Assembly (NCBI RefSeq): GCF_015910445.1
Contig: NZ_CP048882.1
Coordinates: 2,914,001 to 2,978,000 of the forward strand
DNA from: Streptomyces bathyalis
Lineage (GTDB): Bacteria > Actinomycetota > Actinomycetes > Streptomycetales > Streptomycetaceae
Length of the DNA stretch: 64,000 nt
Direction of reading: 5' to 3'
Shown in pieces: positions 28,165-36,605 of the stretch. Position numbers and translations under genes: made by a program. The first letter of the stretch is position 1. Every line of letters begins with the position of its first letter. Below the pieces are notes generated by a model. It ran no database searches. It saw only the letters and a program-made list of their open reading frames with translations, and was not told the DNA's origin.

Positions 28165-28188
28165 CCTCGACCAAACTCCTGACCTGTA

Positions 28189-28209
28189 AGTAACCTTACT
28201 CGGAAGTAA
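28189..28209. promoter_or_regulatory. AGTAA/TTACT operator array in the fadA-fabG divergent gap
   Basis: Three half-sites in alternating orientation: AGTAA-CC-TTACT (28189-28200, perfect palindrome), with TTACT paired again with AGTAA at 28205-28209 across CGGA. The block lies 25 bases before the thiolase start and 28 before the reductase start, so one bound regulator could shut both directions. The TetR gene at the end of this cluster is the likely partner. Confidence 0.65.
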
Positions 28210-28236
28210 ATCTACGCGAGCTGGAGGAATCGGGGA

Positions 28237-29640
28237 ATGGCTGACCGATATCTGCATTGGACCAACACAAGGCCCGGCCGCCTCGTGACCCGCCGGCTCG
28301 GCCTCCCCCGTCCCGTACCGCTGCACCGCTGGTCGGCGGAGCGGCCCGTACTCGGAGACGGCCCTTCCCCTCACCCTGTGCTGCACCTGACGCCCGTGCC
28401 GCCTCGCGGAAGCGAGGGCGACGCCGGTGCGCACACGAAGGAACTCACGGCGGTGCTCGCGGGTGCCGGTCTCCCCGTCCGTACTGACTCCGACGGTGCG
28501 GAACCGGGCGAACGCCATGCCGCCGTGGTGGTCGACGCTACGGGCATCCGCGACGTACCGGGACTGCGACGGGTGCACGAATGCCTCCACCCCGTCCTGC
28601 GATCCGTCGTCCCGTGCGGCCGCATCGTGCTGCTCGCCGCACGCCCCGACGACGCCGACCACCACCAGGCCGCGGCGCAGCAGGCGCTGGAGGGCTTCGT
28701 GCGCTCGCTGGCGAAGGAGACGGGCGGCGGACGCACGGCGCAGCTGGTACGGCTCGCGCCCGGAGCCACGGTCGCGGACGCCGAGTCGACCCTCCGCTTC
28801 CTGCTCTCGCCCAGGTCGGCCTACGTCAGCGGCCAGGTCATCGAGATCGGCGAGCACCCGTCCGCCGGAACCGCCGCGGAGACCCCGGCGATCGACTGGG
28901 AGCGGCCGCTCCAGGGACGCACGGCGCTGGTCACCGGCTCCGCGCGCGGCATCGGGGAGTCCGTCGCGGCGACGCTGGCACGGGACGGCGCCCACGTCGT
29001 CTGCCTCGATGTCCCGCAGGCGGAGGCCGAGTTGAACCGCGTCGCCGAGGCCCTCGGCGGCACGGCCCTGCCGCTCGACATCACCGCGGACGACGCGGGT
29101 GCCCGCATCGCGGAGGCGCTGCCGGACGGCGGCCTGGACGTGCTCGTCCACAACGCGGGCATCACCCGGGACCGCAGGCTGGTCAACATGAAGGCCGAGC
29201 GGTGGGACCAGGTACTCGAGGTCAATCTGGCTTCCGTGCTGCGCACGACCGACCACCTGCTGGCGGCCGGCGCGCTGCGGCGCGGCACGGGGCGCGTCGT
29301 CGCCACCGCTTCCATCGCGGGCATCGCGGGCAACGTCGGCCAGACCAACTACGCGGCGAGCAAGGCCGGAATCATCGGTCTCGTGCGCTCGCTCGCGCCG
29401 CGCGCCGCGGCGGAGCACGGCGTCACCGTCAACGCCGTGGCACCCGGCTTCATCGAGACGAAGATGACGGCCGCCGTTCCCTTCTTCATCCGGGAGGCCG
29501 GCCGGCGCATGAACTCCCACTCCCAGGGCGGCCTCCCCGTGGACGTCGCCGAGACCACCGCCTGGCTGGCGGGACCCGCGTCCTCCGCCGTCAACGGCCA
29601 GGTCGTACGGGTCTGCGGCCAGAGCCTGCTGGGGGCGTGA
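28237..29640 (+). CDS. 3-oxoacyl-(ACP/CoA) reductase, FabG4-like
   Basis: A 467-residue SDR with a long N-terminal half. Residues 1-215 are a degenerate Rossmann-like domain (flavodoxin-type in FabG4 relatives). About 228-467 form the catalytic SDR: ALVTGSARGIGESVAATLA for NADPH binding, LVHNAGITRDR, the Ser in ATASIAG and the YAASK pair. High-molecular-weight FabG proteins of this build reduce long-chain 3-oxoacyl-CoA and pair with a MaoC hydratase, exactly the gene that follows. A GGAGGA site precedes the ATG. Confidence 0.9.
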   Translation: MADRYLHWTNTRPGRLVTRRLGLPRPVPLHRWSAERPVLGDGPSPHPVLHLTPVPPRGSEGDAGAHTKELTAVLAGAGLPVRTDSDGAEPGERHAAVVVDATGIRDVPGLRRVHECLHPVLRSVVPCGRIVLLAARPDDADHHQAAAQQALEGFVRSLAKETGGGRTAQLVRLAPGATVADAESTLRFLLSPRSAYVSGQVIEIGEHPSAGTAAETPAIDWERPLQGRTALVTGSARGIGESVAATLARDGAHVVCLDVPQAEAELNRVAEALGGTALPLDITADDAGARIAEALPDGGLDVLVHNAGITRDRRLVNMKAERWDQVLEVNLASVLRTTDHLLAAGALRRGTGRVVATASIAGIAGNVGQTNYAASKAGIIGLVRSLAPRAAAEHGVTVNAVAPGFIETKMTAAVPFFIREAGRRMNSHSQGGLPVDVAETTAWLAGPASSAVNGQVVRVCGQSLLGA

Positions 29641-29645
29641 GCGTC

Positions 29646-30650
29646 ATGCCAATTCGCCGTCTCTCCGCCCCGCCGAAACTGGCGCTGGTCCTCGCCCGGG
29701 GAGCCCTCGCCTCACGTTCCAAGCGCGGCCCGTACGAGCAGGCCCGGCTGCCCGACGAACGGCTGATGCTTCCGGATGCGCGCATCGACGCCGGACGGCT
29801 GCGCGCGTACACCCGCGTCTGCGGCTTCGCGGACGGCACCGGGCCGGCAGTCGGGCCGCCGGCGGGGCAGCCGGTCGCGCAGGGCGGCGCACCGGCCGGC
29901 TCCCCGGTCCCGGCCACCTTTCCGCACATCCTCGGCTTCCCCCTCGCGATGCGGCTGATGGCGCGGCCCGACTTCCCCTTTCCGATGCTCGGCCTCGTCC
30001 ACACCGGCATCGAACTCACCCAGTACCGCGCGCTGCGCCCGGACGACCGCCCCGAGATCTCGGTGCACGCCGAGGGCCCGGCACCGCACCGTCGCGGCAG
30101 CAGCTTCGACGTCGTGACCGAGGCACGGCTGGGCGGTCAGCTGGTGTGGCACTCACGCAGCACGTATCTGTGCCGTCACCGCACCGCGGACACCTCCGGC
30201 AAGGGCCGAGGTGTCCAGGGCATCGGGCGCCGGGAAGACGACGCGGAAGCAACGGCCGCGCCGCTGCCCCTGCGTGAGCACTGGGACCTGCCATCCGGCC
30301 TCGGACGCCGGTACGGGCGCGCCTCCGGCGACCGCAACCCGATCCATCTGCACCCGCTCAGCGCGAAGCTCTTCGGCTTCCCCCGTCACATCGCGCACGG
30401 CATGTGGACCTTCGCCCGCTCCCTCGCCGGGACGGGCGCCGCCGCGGGCAGTGAACAGCTCACCGCCCGCGCGGAGTTCAAGGCCCCGGTGCTGCTCCCC
30501 TCGACCGTCGCCTACCACGGGGACGAGCCGACGGCATCAGCCGGCGGCTACCGCGCCCCCGTCCGCGTGCACCGGTTCGAACTGCGCAGCGGAGAAGGGG
30601 AGCGGCAGCGGCTGCACCTCACCGGTGAGGTGACCAGCGAGCGCCCTTGA
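29646..30650 (+). CDS. MaoC-like (R)-specific enoyl-CoA hydratase
   Basis: A 334-residue double-hotdog hydratase. The C-terminal MaoC motif GRASGDRNPIHLHPLSAKLFGF followed by HIAHGMWTFAR carries the Asp/His active site (about 225-260). The N-terminal half is the degenerate partner hotdog. The ATG at 29646 has GGGGG ten bases upstream. A GTG nine bases earlier overlaps the reductase stop (GTGA) and is an alternative. It is paired with the FabG4-like gene in the same operon, as in HtdX/HtdY systems that act on long-chain acyl-CoA. Its last 32 bases overlap the convergent TetR gene. Confidence 0.88.
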   Translation: MPIRRLSAPPKLALVLARGALASRSKRGPYEQARLPDERLMLPDARIDAGRLRAYTRVCGFADGTGPAVGPPAGQPVAQGGAPAGSPVPATFPHILGFPLAMRLMARPDFPFPMLGLVHTGIELTQYRALRPDDRPEISVHAEGPAPHRRGSSFDVVTEARLGGQLVWHSRSTYLCRHRTADTSGKGRGVQGIGRREDDAEATAAPLPLREHWDLPSGLGRRYGRASGDRNPIHLHPLSAKLFGFPRHIAHGMWTFARSLAGTGAAAGSEQLTARAEFKAPVLLPSTVAYHGDEPTASAGGYRAPVRVHRFELRSGEGERQRLHLTGEVTSERP

Positions 30651-31290
30651 TCATCTGTTCCAGGCCGGTCCAGCAGAAGTTCATCAGGGTGGCGGCGGTC
30701 TCCTTCGGCGAAGGGGCCGCCTCCGTACGGGCGTTGGCCCACACCGCGAGCGACTCGGCCGCGCCGACCATGGCGTGCGCGAGCCCGGACACCTCCCGCT
30801 CGGCGAACTTCTCGTCGCAGCCGGCGTCCACGGCGGCACGGGCCAGCAGCAGCGTCACGAGCTCCGTGATCTCCGCCCGCATCGCGGCGATCTCACGGGC
30901 GAACGGTTCGCCCTGGGTGTCGGCCCTGTGCAGCACGGACCAGCCGTCCGGCCGCGCCGCGGTGTGCGCGAAGAACGCGCACAGCCCCTTCCACAACTGC
31001 TGCTCGGCACGGGCGCCGGGCACCTCGCTCTTCCCGGTGCCGCCCCGTACGGCCTCGACGAGAGCCGCCCGCTCCCTGCGTATGCACGCCGTGAACAGGT
31101 CTTCCTTCGACTTCAGATACAGATAGACCAGCGGTTTGGAGACGCCCGCCTCCTCGGCGATGTCGTCCATCGACGCCGCCTGGTAGCCGTGCCGTGCGAA
31201 TCCCGCGACCGCGGCGTCGAGCATCTGCCGCTCGCGCACCTCCCGCGGCATCCGCCGGCGCCCCCCGGTTCTCGTGCTGTTGGTCCCCAC
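30619..31290 (-). CDS. TetR family regulator of the fatty-acid cluster
   Basis: A 223-residue TetR protein. The HTH is in AAVAGFARHGYQAASMDDIA followed by EEAGVSKPLVYLYLKSKEDLF. The remainder is an all-helical effector domain (CWTGLEQMIKGAR at the end). The GTG start at 31290 is chosen for its GGAGGGG at seven bases. An upstream start is possible. Neighbourhood and the AGTAA/TTACT sites in the cluster's divergent promoter suggest that it senses an acyl-CoA. It overlaps the hydratase 3' end by 32 bases in convergent orientation, so antisense effects between the two messages are possible. Confidence 0.88.
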   Translation of the reverse strand: MGTNSTRTGGRRRMPREVRERQMLDAAVAGFARHGYQAASMDDIAEEAGVSKPLVYLYLKSKEDLFTACIRRERAALVEAVRGGTGKSEVPGARAEQQLWKGLCAFFAHTAARPDGWSVLHRADTQGEPFAREIAAMRAEITELVTLLLARAAVDAGCDEKFAEREVSGLAHAMVGAAESLAVWANARTEAAPSPKETAATLMNFCWTGLEQMIKGARWSPHR

Positions 31291-31536
31291 CTGTACGCCC
31301 CTCCGCCCCATCTCCCCCGTCTCCCCACGGAATACTCGGACGTAAGCGTACGCGGACCCTGCGTCAACTCACCTGGCGAGCGCCGGGTTGCCGCACTTCA
31401 CAAGCGGGGCCGACGCCTCCACCGCTTCTGCCCGCCGCCGCGCCCGTCAAGCGGCAGCACGGCACTCGCGTGCGATTCGCCGGGCACGGGCGCGGGATGA
31501 ATCCTCCGATACGGGGGCACACCTACCATCCCCGAC

Positions 31537-32184
31537 GTGGATCACACATCGGCCTCCCGCCGGGGAGACGGAGGGCTGGAACGCCTGGAGAGCCTCTCGG
31601 ACAACGTCTTCTCCATCGCCATGACGCTGCTGGTGCTCGACATCACGGTGCGGCGGGGCCTCAGCACCGAGGGGTTCCTCGAGGCCCTGCATCTGACGCT
31701 CCCCCACATCGCCGCGTACGCGCTGAGCTTCGCGGTCATCGCGGAGTTCTGGCTCGACCACCGCCGCATCCTGTCGGCCTTCCCGGCGGTCGACGCGAGA
31801 GTCACCGGCGTCACCCTGCTCGGCCTCGGCCTCACCGCGCTGCTGCCCTTCCCCACCGCTCTGCTCGCCGAGTACAGCAGCCAGCCGCAGGCCGTCGCCG
31901 TCTACGGGCTGAACGTCGCCGCGCTGAACGCCGTCCATCTGTCGCTGCTGCTCACCTCGCACCGGCGCCTCGGACGCACGGACGACGCCTCCGCACTCCG
32001 GACCCGCCGCCTCGACACCTTCGACCTCGCCAGCACCGTTCTCGTCTTCGGCGTCACGGTCCCCCTCGCCTTCGCCTCCCCCACCGCCGCCAAGTGGGTC
32101 TGGCTCGCCCTCGTCCCGGCCAAATTCCTGATCGGGCGCAAGCAGGAACGCGCCCGTACGCCATCGGGTGGACAAACGGGGTGA
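31537..32184 (+). CDS. TMEM175 family (DUF1211) potassium channel-like membrane protein
   Basis: A 215-residue membrane protein with about six helices. The signature RLESLSDNVFSIAMTLLVLDI at the first helix corresponds to the TMEM175 (F/L)SDxxxxIxxTLL selectivity-helix motif. A conserved FWLDHRR region follows the third helix. Bacterial members form tetrameric K+-permeable channels. A GTG start without an obvious ribosome site follows a TACCAT hexamer by six bases, so the message may be leaderless. Same direction as the aquaporin gene. Confidence 0.85.
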   Translation: MDHTSASRRGDGGLERLESLSDNVFSIAMTLLVLDITVRRGLSTEGFLEALHLTLPHIAAYALSFAVIAEFWLDHRRILSAFPAVDARVTGVTLLGLGLTALLPFPTALLAEYSSQPQAVAVYGLNVAALNAVHLSLLLTSHRRLGRTDDASALRTRRLDTFDLASTVLVFGVTVPLAFASPTAAKWVWLALVPAKFLIGRKQERARTPSGGQTG

Positions 32185-32275
32185 CGCGCGCTCAGCCCCG
32201 CTTCGTCGCAAGCCCCCCTGCTTACGGTTTCGCAGAGGGGCAGGCAGGGCTGTTCCGATCGATGAAGGAGAGCCG

Positions 32276-33175
32276 ATGGCTGAGCAGCATGCGAAGAGCA
32301 GTCCACGCCGACTCGGTTACCGAACCGGAATCGGCGGCGAACTGATCGCCGAGTTCCTCGGCACCTTCGTCCTCATTCTGATCGGCTGCGGGTCGGTCGC
32401 CGTCGCCGTCGTCGGCCTCTCCGGCTCGGGCCGGCAGGAAGGGGCCTTCGGCCCTTCGAACTGGCTGATCATCTCCTGGGGATGGGGCCTGGCGGTCGTC
32501 TTCGGCGTGTACGTCGCCGGAGGTATCAGCGGCGCCCACATCAATCCGGCCGTGACGCTCGGCTTCGCGGTGCGCGGCCACTTCCCCTGGAAGAAGGTGC
32601 TCCCCTACTGGGGGGCACAGCTGGTCGGCGCCTTCGTCGCCGCCGCCACCGTGTACGCCACGTACCACTGGGCGATCGACGCGTTCAACGCCAAGGAGGG
32701 GACGGGAAGAGAGAAATCCCTTCCGACCTTCTCCATCTTCGCCACCTTCCCGGCCGAGTACTTCGGTAATTCGTGGTGGGGACCGTTCCTCGATCAGATC
32801 GTCGGCACCGCGTTCCTGCTGCTTCTCGTCTGCGCGCTCATCGACATGCGCAACACCGCACCGATGTCGAACATGGGACCGTTCCTGATCGGTCTCGTCG
32901 TCGTCGCGATCGGCCTGACCTACGGGACGAACGCGGGCTACGCCATCAACCCGGCCCGCGACTTCGGCCCCCGGCTCTTCACCTTCTTCGAGGGGTGGGG
33001 AGCGATCGCCTTCCCAGGGAATTTCGACTGGTTCAGCAGTTATTGGTGGATCCCCATCATCGGACCGCTCATCGGCGGCGTCATCGGAGCCCTGGTCTAC
33101 GAGCACCTCATCAGCAGGGTCATCACGGCCCGCGGCCAGGTGCACCCGGAGGGGGAAGCGGGCGAGGCGGAGTAG
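32276..33175 (+). CDS. glpF: MIP family channel (aquaglyceroporin / glycerol facilitator type)
   Basis: A 299-residue MIP channel with six transmembrane helices. The two pore motifs are GISGAHINPAVT (about residues 82-93) and YAINPARDFGPR (about 222-233). The Asp after the second NPAR is characteristic of glycerol-conducting members. I chose the ATG at 32276 because GAAGGAG lies eight bases upstream. The in-frame sequence before it is Arg-rich and unlike the family. No glpK or glpD is adjacent, so substrate preference is inferred from motifs alone. Confidence 0.9.
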   Translation: MAEQHAKSSPRRLGYRTGIGGELIAEFLGTFVLILIGCGSVAVAVVGLSGSGRQEGAFGPSNWLIISWGWGLAVVFGVYVAGGISGAHINPAVTLGFAVRGHFPWKKVLPYWGAQLVGAFVAAATVYATYHWAIDAFNAKEGTGREKSLPTFSIFATFPAEYFGNSWWGPFLDQIVGTAFLLLLVCALIDMRNTAPMSNMGPFLIGLVVVAIGLTYGTNAGYAINPARDFGPRLFTFFEGWGAIAFPGNFDWFSSYWWIPIIGPLIGGVIGALVYEHLISRVITARGQVHPEGEAGEAE

Positions 33176-33214
33176 CGACGCGGGGCGGCGCACCACCCCG
33201 GAACCACCCAGGAA

Positions 33215-33275
33215 ACGACGAAGACCTCCGTAACCGGAAGCCCCGCACGGCTCCGGGACCGGGGGTCTTCGTCGT
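33215..33275. terminator. Long-loop inverted repeat after the aquaporin gene
   Basis: Perfect 12-base arms ACGACGAAGACC and GGTCTTCGTCGT enclosing 37 bases that themselves contain a GGAAGCCCCG/CGGGACC-type secondary fold. It sits between the aquaporin stop and the antiporter start. Confidence 0.6.
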
Positions 33276-33329
33276 AACCGGCCGCCTCGGGCGGAACGGC
33301 GGACGACGGCAGGGAGGGACGGACGGGCG

Positions 33330-35051
33330 ATGGTGGGCCTGGAGATCGTCGTCGTCCTGCTCTTCGCGGTGCTGGCGCTCAGCTGGACCGCCCGGCGGCT
33401 GGGGCTCAGCGAGCCGGTGTTCCTGCTGCTCGGCGGGGTCGTGATCGGGGTCGCCGGCCGGTTCCCGCCCCTGCATCTGCCCGCGGACGTCGTACTGCTC
33501 ATCTTCCTGCCGCCGCTGCTGTACGCGGAGTCGCTCACCATCTCGCTCCATCAGGCGCGGGCGAATCTGCGCGTGATCGTCCTGACGTCGGTGGGGCTCG
33601 TCCTGATCACCGCGGTGACCGTGGCGGGCACCGCGTACGCCTTCGGACTGGCCTGGCCCATCGCCTTCGTACTCGGTGCCGTCCTCGCACCCACCGATGC
33701 CACCGCTGTCGCATCGGTGGCGCGGGGTCTGCCGCGCAGGGCGATGACCATGCTGCGGGCGGAGAGCCTCGTCAACGACGGCACTGCGCTCGTTCTCTTC
33801 GCCGTGGCCGTGGAGATCGCGACAGGCGAGACGTCCTTCGCATGGGGGCCCGTGATCTGGGACTTCGTGCTGAGCTACGCGGGCGGCGTGGGTATCGGCG
33901 CCACCGTCGCCCTGCTGGTGATCCTCGTACGACGGAGGCTGCACGACGCGACGGTCGAGAGCGGGCTGAGTGTGCTCACGCCGTTCGCCGCGTATCTGCC
34001 CGCGGAGCTGGCCGAGGTCTCGGGCGTGCTGGCCGTCGTCGTCTGCGGGCTGATCGTCAGCAGGGCCGGACCGACGCTGGTCCAGGCACGCAGCCGCGTC
34101 CAGACGTTCGCGTTCTGGGGCGTGACGACGTTCCTGCTCAACGGAACGCTCTTCGTGCTGGTCGGCGTGCAGCTGCCCGCGGCGGTGACCGGACTGCGCA
34201 CGCTGACGCTGGGCGAGGCGTCGGCACTGGCGGCGGCCGTCGCCGCGACGGTCATCGGCACGCGGCTGCTGTACGGGAACACCATGCCGTACGTGATCCG
34301 TGCCCTGGACCGGCGGCCGCTGCAGCGTGCCCGCCGGGTCCCCACGAGGCAGCGCATGCCGCTCGCGTGGGCCGGTGTGCGGGGCGCCATCTCGCTCGCG
34401 GCGGCGCTGGCGGTGCCGGTGCTCTCGGCGGACGGGTCGCGGCTGGCGGGGCGGGACGTGATCGTGTTCGTCACCGCCGCCGTCATCCTGGTGACCCTGG
34501 TGCTCCAGGGCCAGACGCTGCCGGCGGTGATCCGCTGGGCCCGGCTGCCGCCCGACCCGGACGAGGAGAGCGAGGAACTGCTCGCGCGGCGGCGCATCGT
34601 GGACACCGCGCTGCGCGAACTGCCCGGCGAGGCGGCGCGCGTCGGAGCGCCGCAGCACGTCACCGACCGTCTCGGCCAGGAGCTGCGCGAGCACGCCGAC
34701 GATCTGGACGCGGGCGGCCCCCGTCACGAACACGAGCACGAACTGCGTTCCGTCCTGCTGAGGGTGAAGCGGGACGCCCTCGTCGCGCTGCGGGACGCGC
34801 ACGACATCGACGACGCGGTGCTCCGCCGCGTACAAGCGGGCCTCGATGCCGAGGAGTTGCGCCTCGAGCTGCGCGAGGGTGCCCGGCGGGTCTCGGAGAG
34901 CGCCGGCGGCGGCCCCGACCGGGACGGCAGCCCGGACGGCGGCCCGGACGAGGGCGAGGACGGCCCCGACACGGGCGGCCCGGGCACGGGCAGTCCTGGC
35001 GGGAACGGCGGCGCACCGGGAAGCGGCGGCCCCGGCCGCACGGAGACCTGA
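33330..35051 (+). CDS. Na+/H+ antiporter (CPA1 family)
   Basis: A 573-residue cation/proton antiporter. It has a dozen helices, with LIFLPPLLYAES, AVLAPTDATAVASVARGL (exchanger Asp) and RAESLVNDGTALVLFAV (the ND pair), all hallmarks of the NhaP/CPA1 group. WAGVRGAISLAAALAVP follows later. The region after about residue 400 is a hydrophilic cytoplasmic tail with many charged helices. The last 50 residues are low-complexity Gly/Pro/Asp (SPDGGPDEGEDGPDTG) and are unlikely to be conserved. Single gene. Confidence 0.92.
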   Translation: MVGLEIVVVLLFAVLALSWTARRLGLSEPVFLLLGGVVIGVAGRFPPLHLPADVVLLIFLPPLLYAESLTISLHQARANLRVIVLTSVGLVLITAVTVAGTAYAFGLAWPIAFVLGAVLAPTDATAVASVARGLPRRAMTMLRAESLVNDGTALVLFAVAVEIATGETSFAWGPVIWDFVLSYAGGVGIGATVALLVILVRRRLHDATVESGLSVLTPFAAYLPAELAEVSGVLAVVVCGLIVSRAGPTLVQARSRVQTFAFWGVTTFLLNGTLFVLVGVQLPAAVTGLRTLTLGEASALAAAVAATVIGTRLLYGNTMPYVIRALDRRPLQRARRVPTRQRMPLAWAGVRGAISLAAALAVPVLSADGSRLAGRDVIVFVTAAVILVTLVLQGQTLPAVIRWARLPPDPDEESEELLARRRIVDTALRELPGEAARVGAPQHVTDRLGQELREHADDLDAGGPRHEHEHELRSVLLRVKRDALVALRDAHDIDDAVLRRVQAGLDAEELRLELREGARRVSESAGGGPDRDGSPDGGPDEGEDGPDTGGPGTGSPGGNGGAPGSGGPGRTET

Positions 35052-35080
35052 GCGGCGGCCGGGGCGTTCGAGCGGGGTGC

Positions 35081-35923
35081 TCAGACCACCCAGGGCCCGG
35101 TGAGTGCCTGCACCGCGGAGCCGTCGAGGTCCGAGAGCTTCGTGCTGCTGAACTCCCGCGCCCACTGGGAGGTCTGGATCCGGAAGGCGGGCTCCGGGTC
35201 GGTGAGCGCGGAGAGGACGGGCTGCGCCGCCTGGGCCGATGTCTGCGCATCGTCACCGCTGAACTGCTCGAGGGTGCGGGTGATGTAGGCCCGTACGGCG
35301 CTCGCGTAGGGGCCGGCGGACTCGACGACCTGCTGGGGGTCGACACCCAGGTTGGAGACGAACTCGCTTGTGACAGCGCCGGGTTCGACCACCGAGACGC
35401 GCACACCGACGGCGGCGGCGACCGGTGCGAGGCTCTCCATGAAGCCCTCGACGGCGAACTTCGCGGCGCAGTACGCCTCGTTGAAGGGCTGCCCGACGAC
35501 TCCCCCGACGCTGCTGACGGTGACCAGCCGGCCGCCGGACGCCCGCAGATGAGGCATGGCCGCCTTGGTCACCTGGACGACGCCGAAGAAGTTCACCTCC
35601 ATCACGCGGCGCACGTCCTCGACGCTCTCGTTCTCGATGGTCCCGACGTGGCCCGCGCCGGCGTTGTTGACGACCGCGTCGAGTCTGCCGTGATCGGCGA
35701 CGACGCCGTCGACGCAGGCGGTCACGGAATCAGGTTCCGTCACGTCGAGCCTGCGGATGTCCAGCTCGACGCCCGCCTCCGCGGCGGCCTTGCGCAGGGC
35801 GTCGGCGCGCTCGGGGGCGCGCACCGTCGCCACCGTCCGGAATCCGGCCCTGGCGGCTGCGACGGCGGTGGCCAGTCCGATGCCGGAGGAGGTGCCGGTG
35901 ATGAGAACGACCTTGGAAGACAT
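35081..35923 (-). CDS. SDR family oxidoreductase
   Basis: A 280-residue classical short-chain dehydrogenase. VVLITGTSSGIGLATAVAA (residues 5-23) is the NAD(P) site, VVNNAGAG the NNAG motif, then VTVSSVGG with the catalytic Ser and YCAAKFAVEGFMESLA with Tyr/Lys. Substrate unknown. It is divergent from a MarR gene, with two palindromic operators in the 96-base gap, so expression is almost certainly controlled by that MarR protein. Confidence 0.92.
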   Translation of the reverse strand: MSSKVVLITGTSSGIGLATAVAAARAGFRTVATVRAPERADALRKAAAEAGVELDIRRLDVTEPDSVTACVDGVVADHGRLDAVVNNAGAGHVGTIENESVEDVRRVMEVNFFGVVQVTKAAMPHLRASGGRLVTVSSVGGVVGQPFNEAYCAAKFAVEGFMESLAPVAAAVGVRVSVVEPGAVTSEFVSNLGVDPQQVVESAGPYASAVRAYITRTLEQFSGDDAQTSAQAAQPVLSALTDPEPAFRIQTSQWAREFSSTKLSDLDGSAVQALTGPWVV

Positions 35924-35959
35924 GACAGTTGAAGCCCTTCGGCGAGTGGAGTGGTTTAC

Positions 35960-35975
35960 GTGTGTGCGCACACAC
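35960..35975. promoter_or_regulatory. MarR operator 1
   Basis: GTGTGTGCGCACACAC is a perfect 16-base palindrome in the SDR/MarR divergent gap, 37 bases before the SDR start. Confidence 0.8.
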
Positions 35976-35986
35976 ATTACATATTC

Positions 35987-35998
35987 GTGTACGCACAC
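35987..35998. promoter_or_regulatory. MarR operator 2
   Basis: GTGTACGCACAC is a near-palindrome (five of six pairs) sharing GTGT/ACAC half-sites with operator 1. The centres are 25 bases apart and the site is 22 bases before the marR start, well placed for autorepression. Confidence 0.7.
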
Positions 35999-36019
35999 AC
36001 AACTGCGTAAGCTGGAGCC

Positions 36020-36481
36020 ATGCCGACCGGAAAGCTCAACCAGCGGGAACTGCCCGTCGCCGACCGCGCCTTCTACGGCCTCGTCTGGGCCGGAACCGTA
36101 CTCACCGAGCGCGTGGGCCAGGCACTGACCAAGGCACACCAACTGCCGCTGTCCTGGTTCGAGGTCATGCTGTGGCTCTCCCAGCAGGACGAGCCCGTCT
36201 CGGCGTCGGCTCTGGGCAACAGCACGATGCTCAGCCGCAGCCAGGTCTCCCGCGTGCTGGACGCCCTGCAGGCACGGGAGTTGGTGACGCGCTCCCCCGC
36301 GCCGCACGACGCGCGTTCCGTCCAGGTCGCGCTCACCCCGGCGGGGCGGGAGCTCTTCGCCGAGGCCGACGCCACTCGCAGGGCCTGCCTGGCCCCCGTC
36401 TTCACCGACGTACTGGACGAGGCGGATCTGCGGGCACTGGACACCATCTGGCAGAAGCTCAAGAAGCACAGACAGGGCTGA
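36020..36481 (+). CDS. MarR family transcriptional regulator
   Basis: A 153-residue MarR protein. The winged helix is visible as SASALGNSTMLSRSQVSRVLDALQARELVTR (about 65-95) with the wing DARSVQVALTPAGREL. Dimerisation helices flank it. Divergent from the SDR gene and separated from it by two GTGT/ACAC palindromes, so it probably represses both itself and the SDR until a ligand binds. Confidence 0.92.
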   Translation: MPTGKLNQRELPVADRAFYGLVWAGTVLTERVGQALTKAHQLPLSWFEVMLWLSQQDEPVSASALGNSTMLSRSQVSRVLDALQARELVTRSPAPHDARSVQVALTPAGRELFAEADATRRACLAPVFTDVLDEADLRALDTIWQKLKKHRQG

Positions 36482-36531
36482 CTCGACGGCTCCCGGAGCG
36501 TGCCGCGAGCGTCTCCGTCACCGGAAAGGCC

Positions 36532-36589
36532 CGCCGGTACGTCCCGCCCAGGACGCCGATGGGGCGTCCCGGCACGGCACGTACCGGCG
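36532..36589. terminator. Compound hairpin between convergent marR and MFS genes
   Basis: Outer arms CGCCGGTACGT and ACGTACCGGCG enclose an inner hairpin GGACGCC...GGCGTCC, giving a two-stage stem. It lies just before the 3' end of the convergent transporter gene and can end both transcripts. Confidence 0.75.
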
Positions 36590-36605
36590 AGCTCAGCCGG
36601 CCACC

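Noticed and set aside
31447..32211. 254-residue minus-strand frame opposite the TMEM175 gene
   Set aside because: Its translation is Gly/Glu/Arg low-complexity and mirrors the plus-strand codons. The plus strand carries a recognisable family motif.
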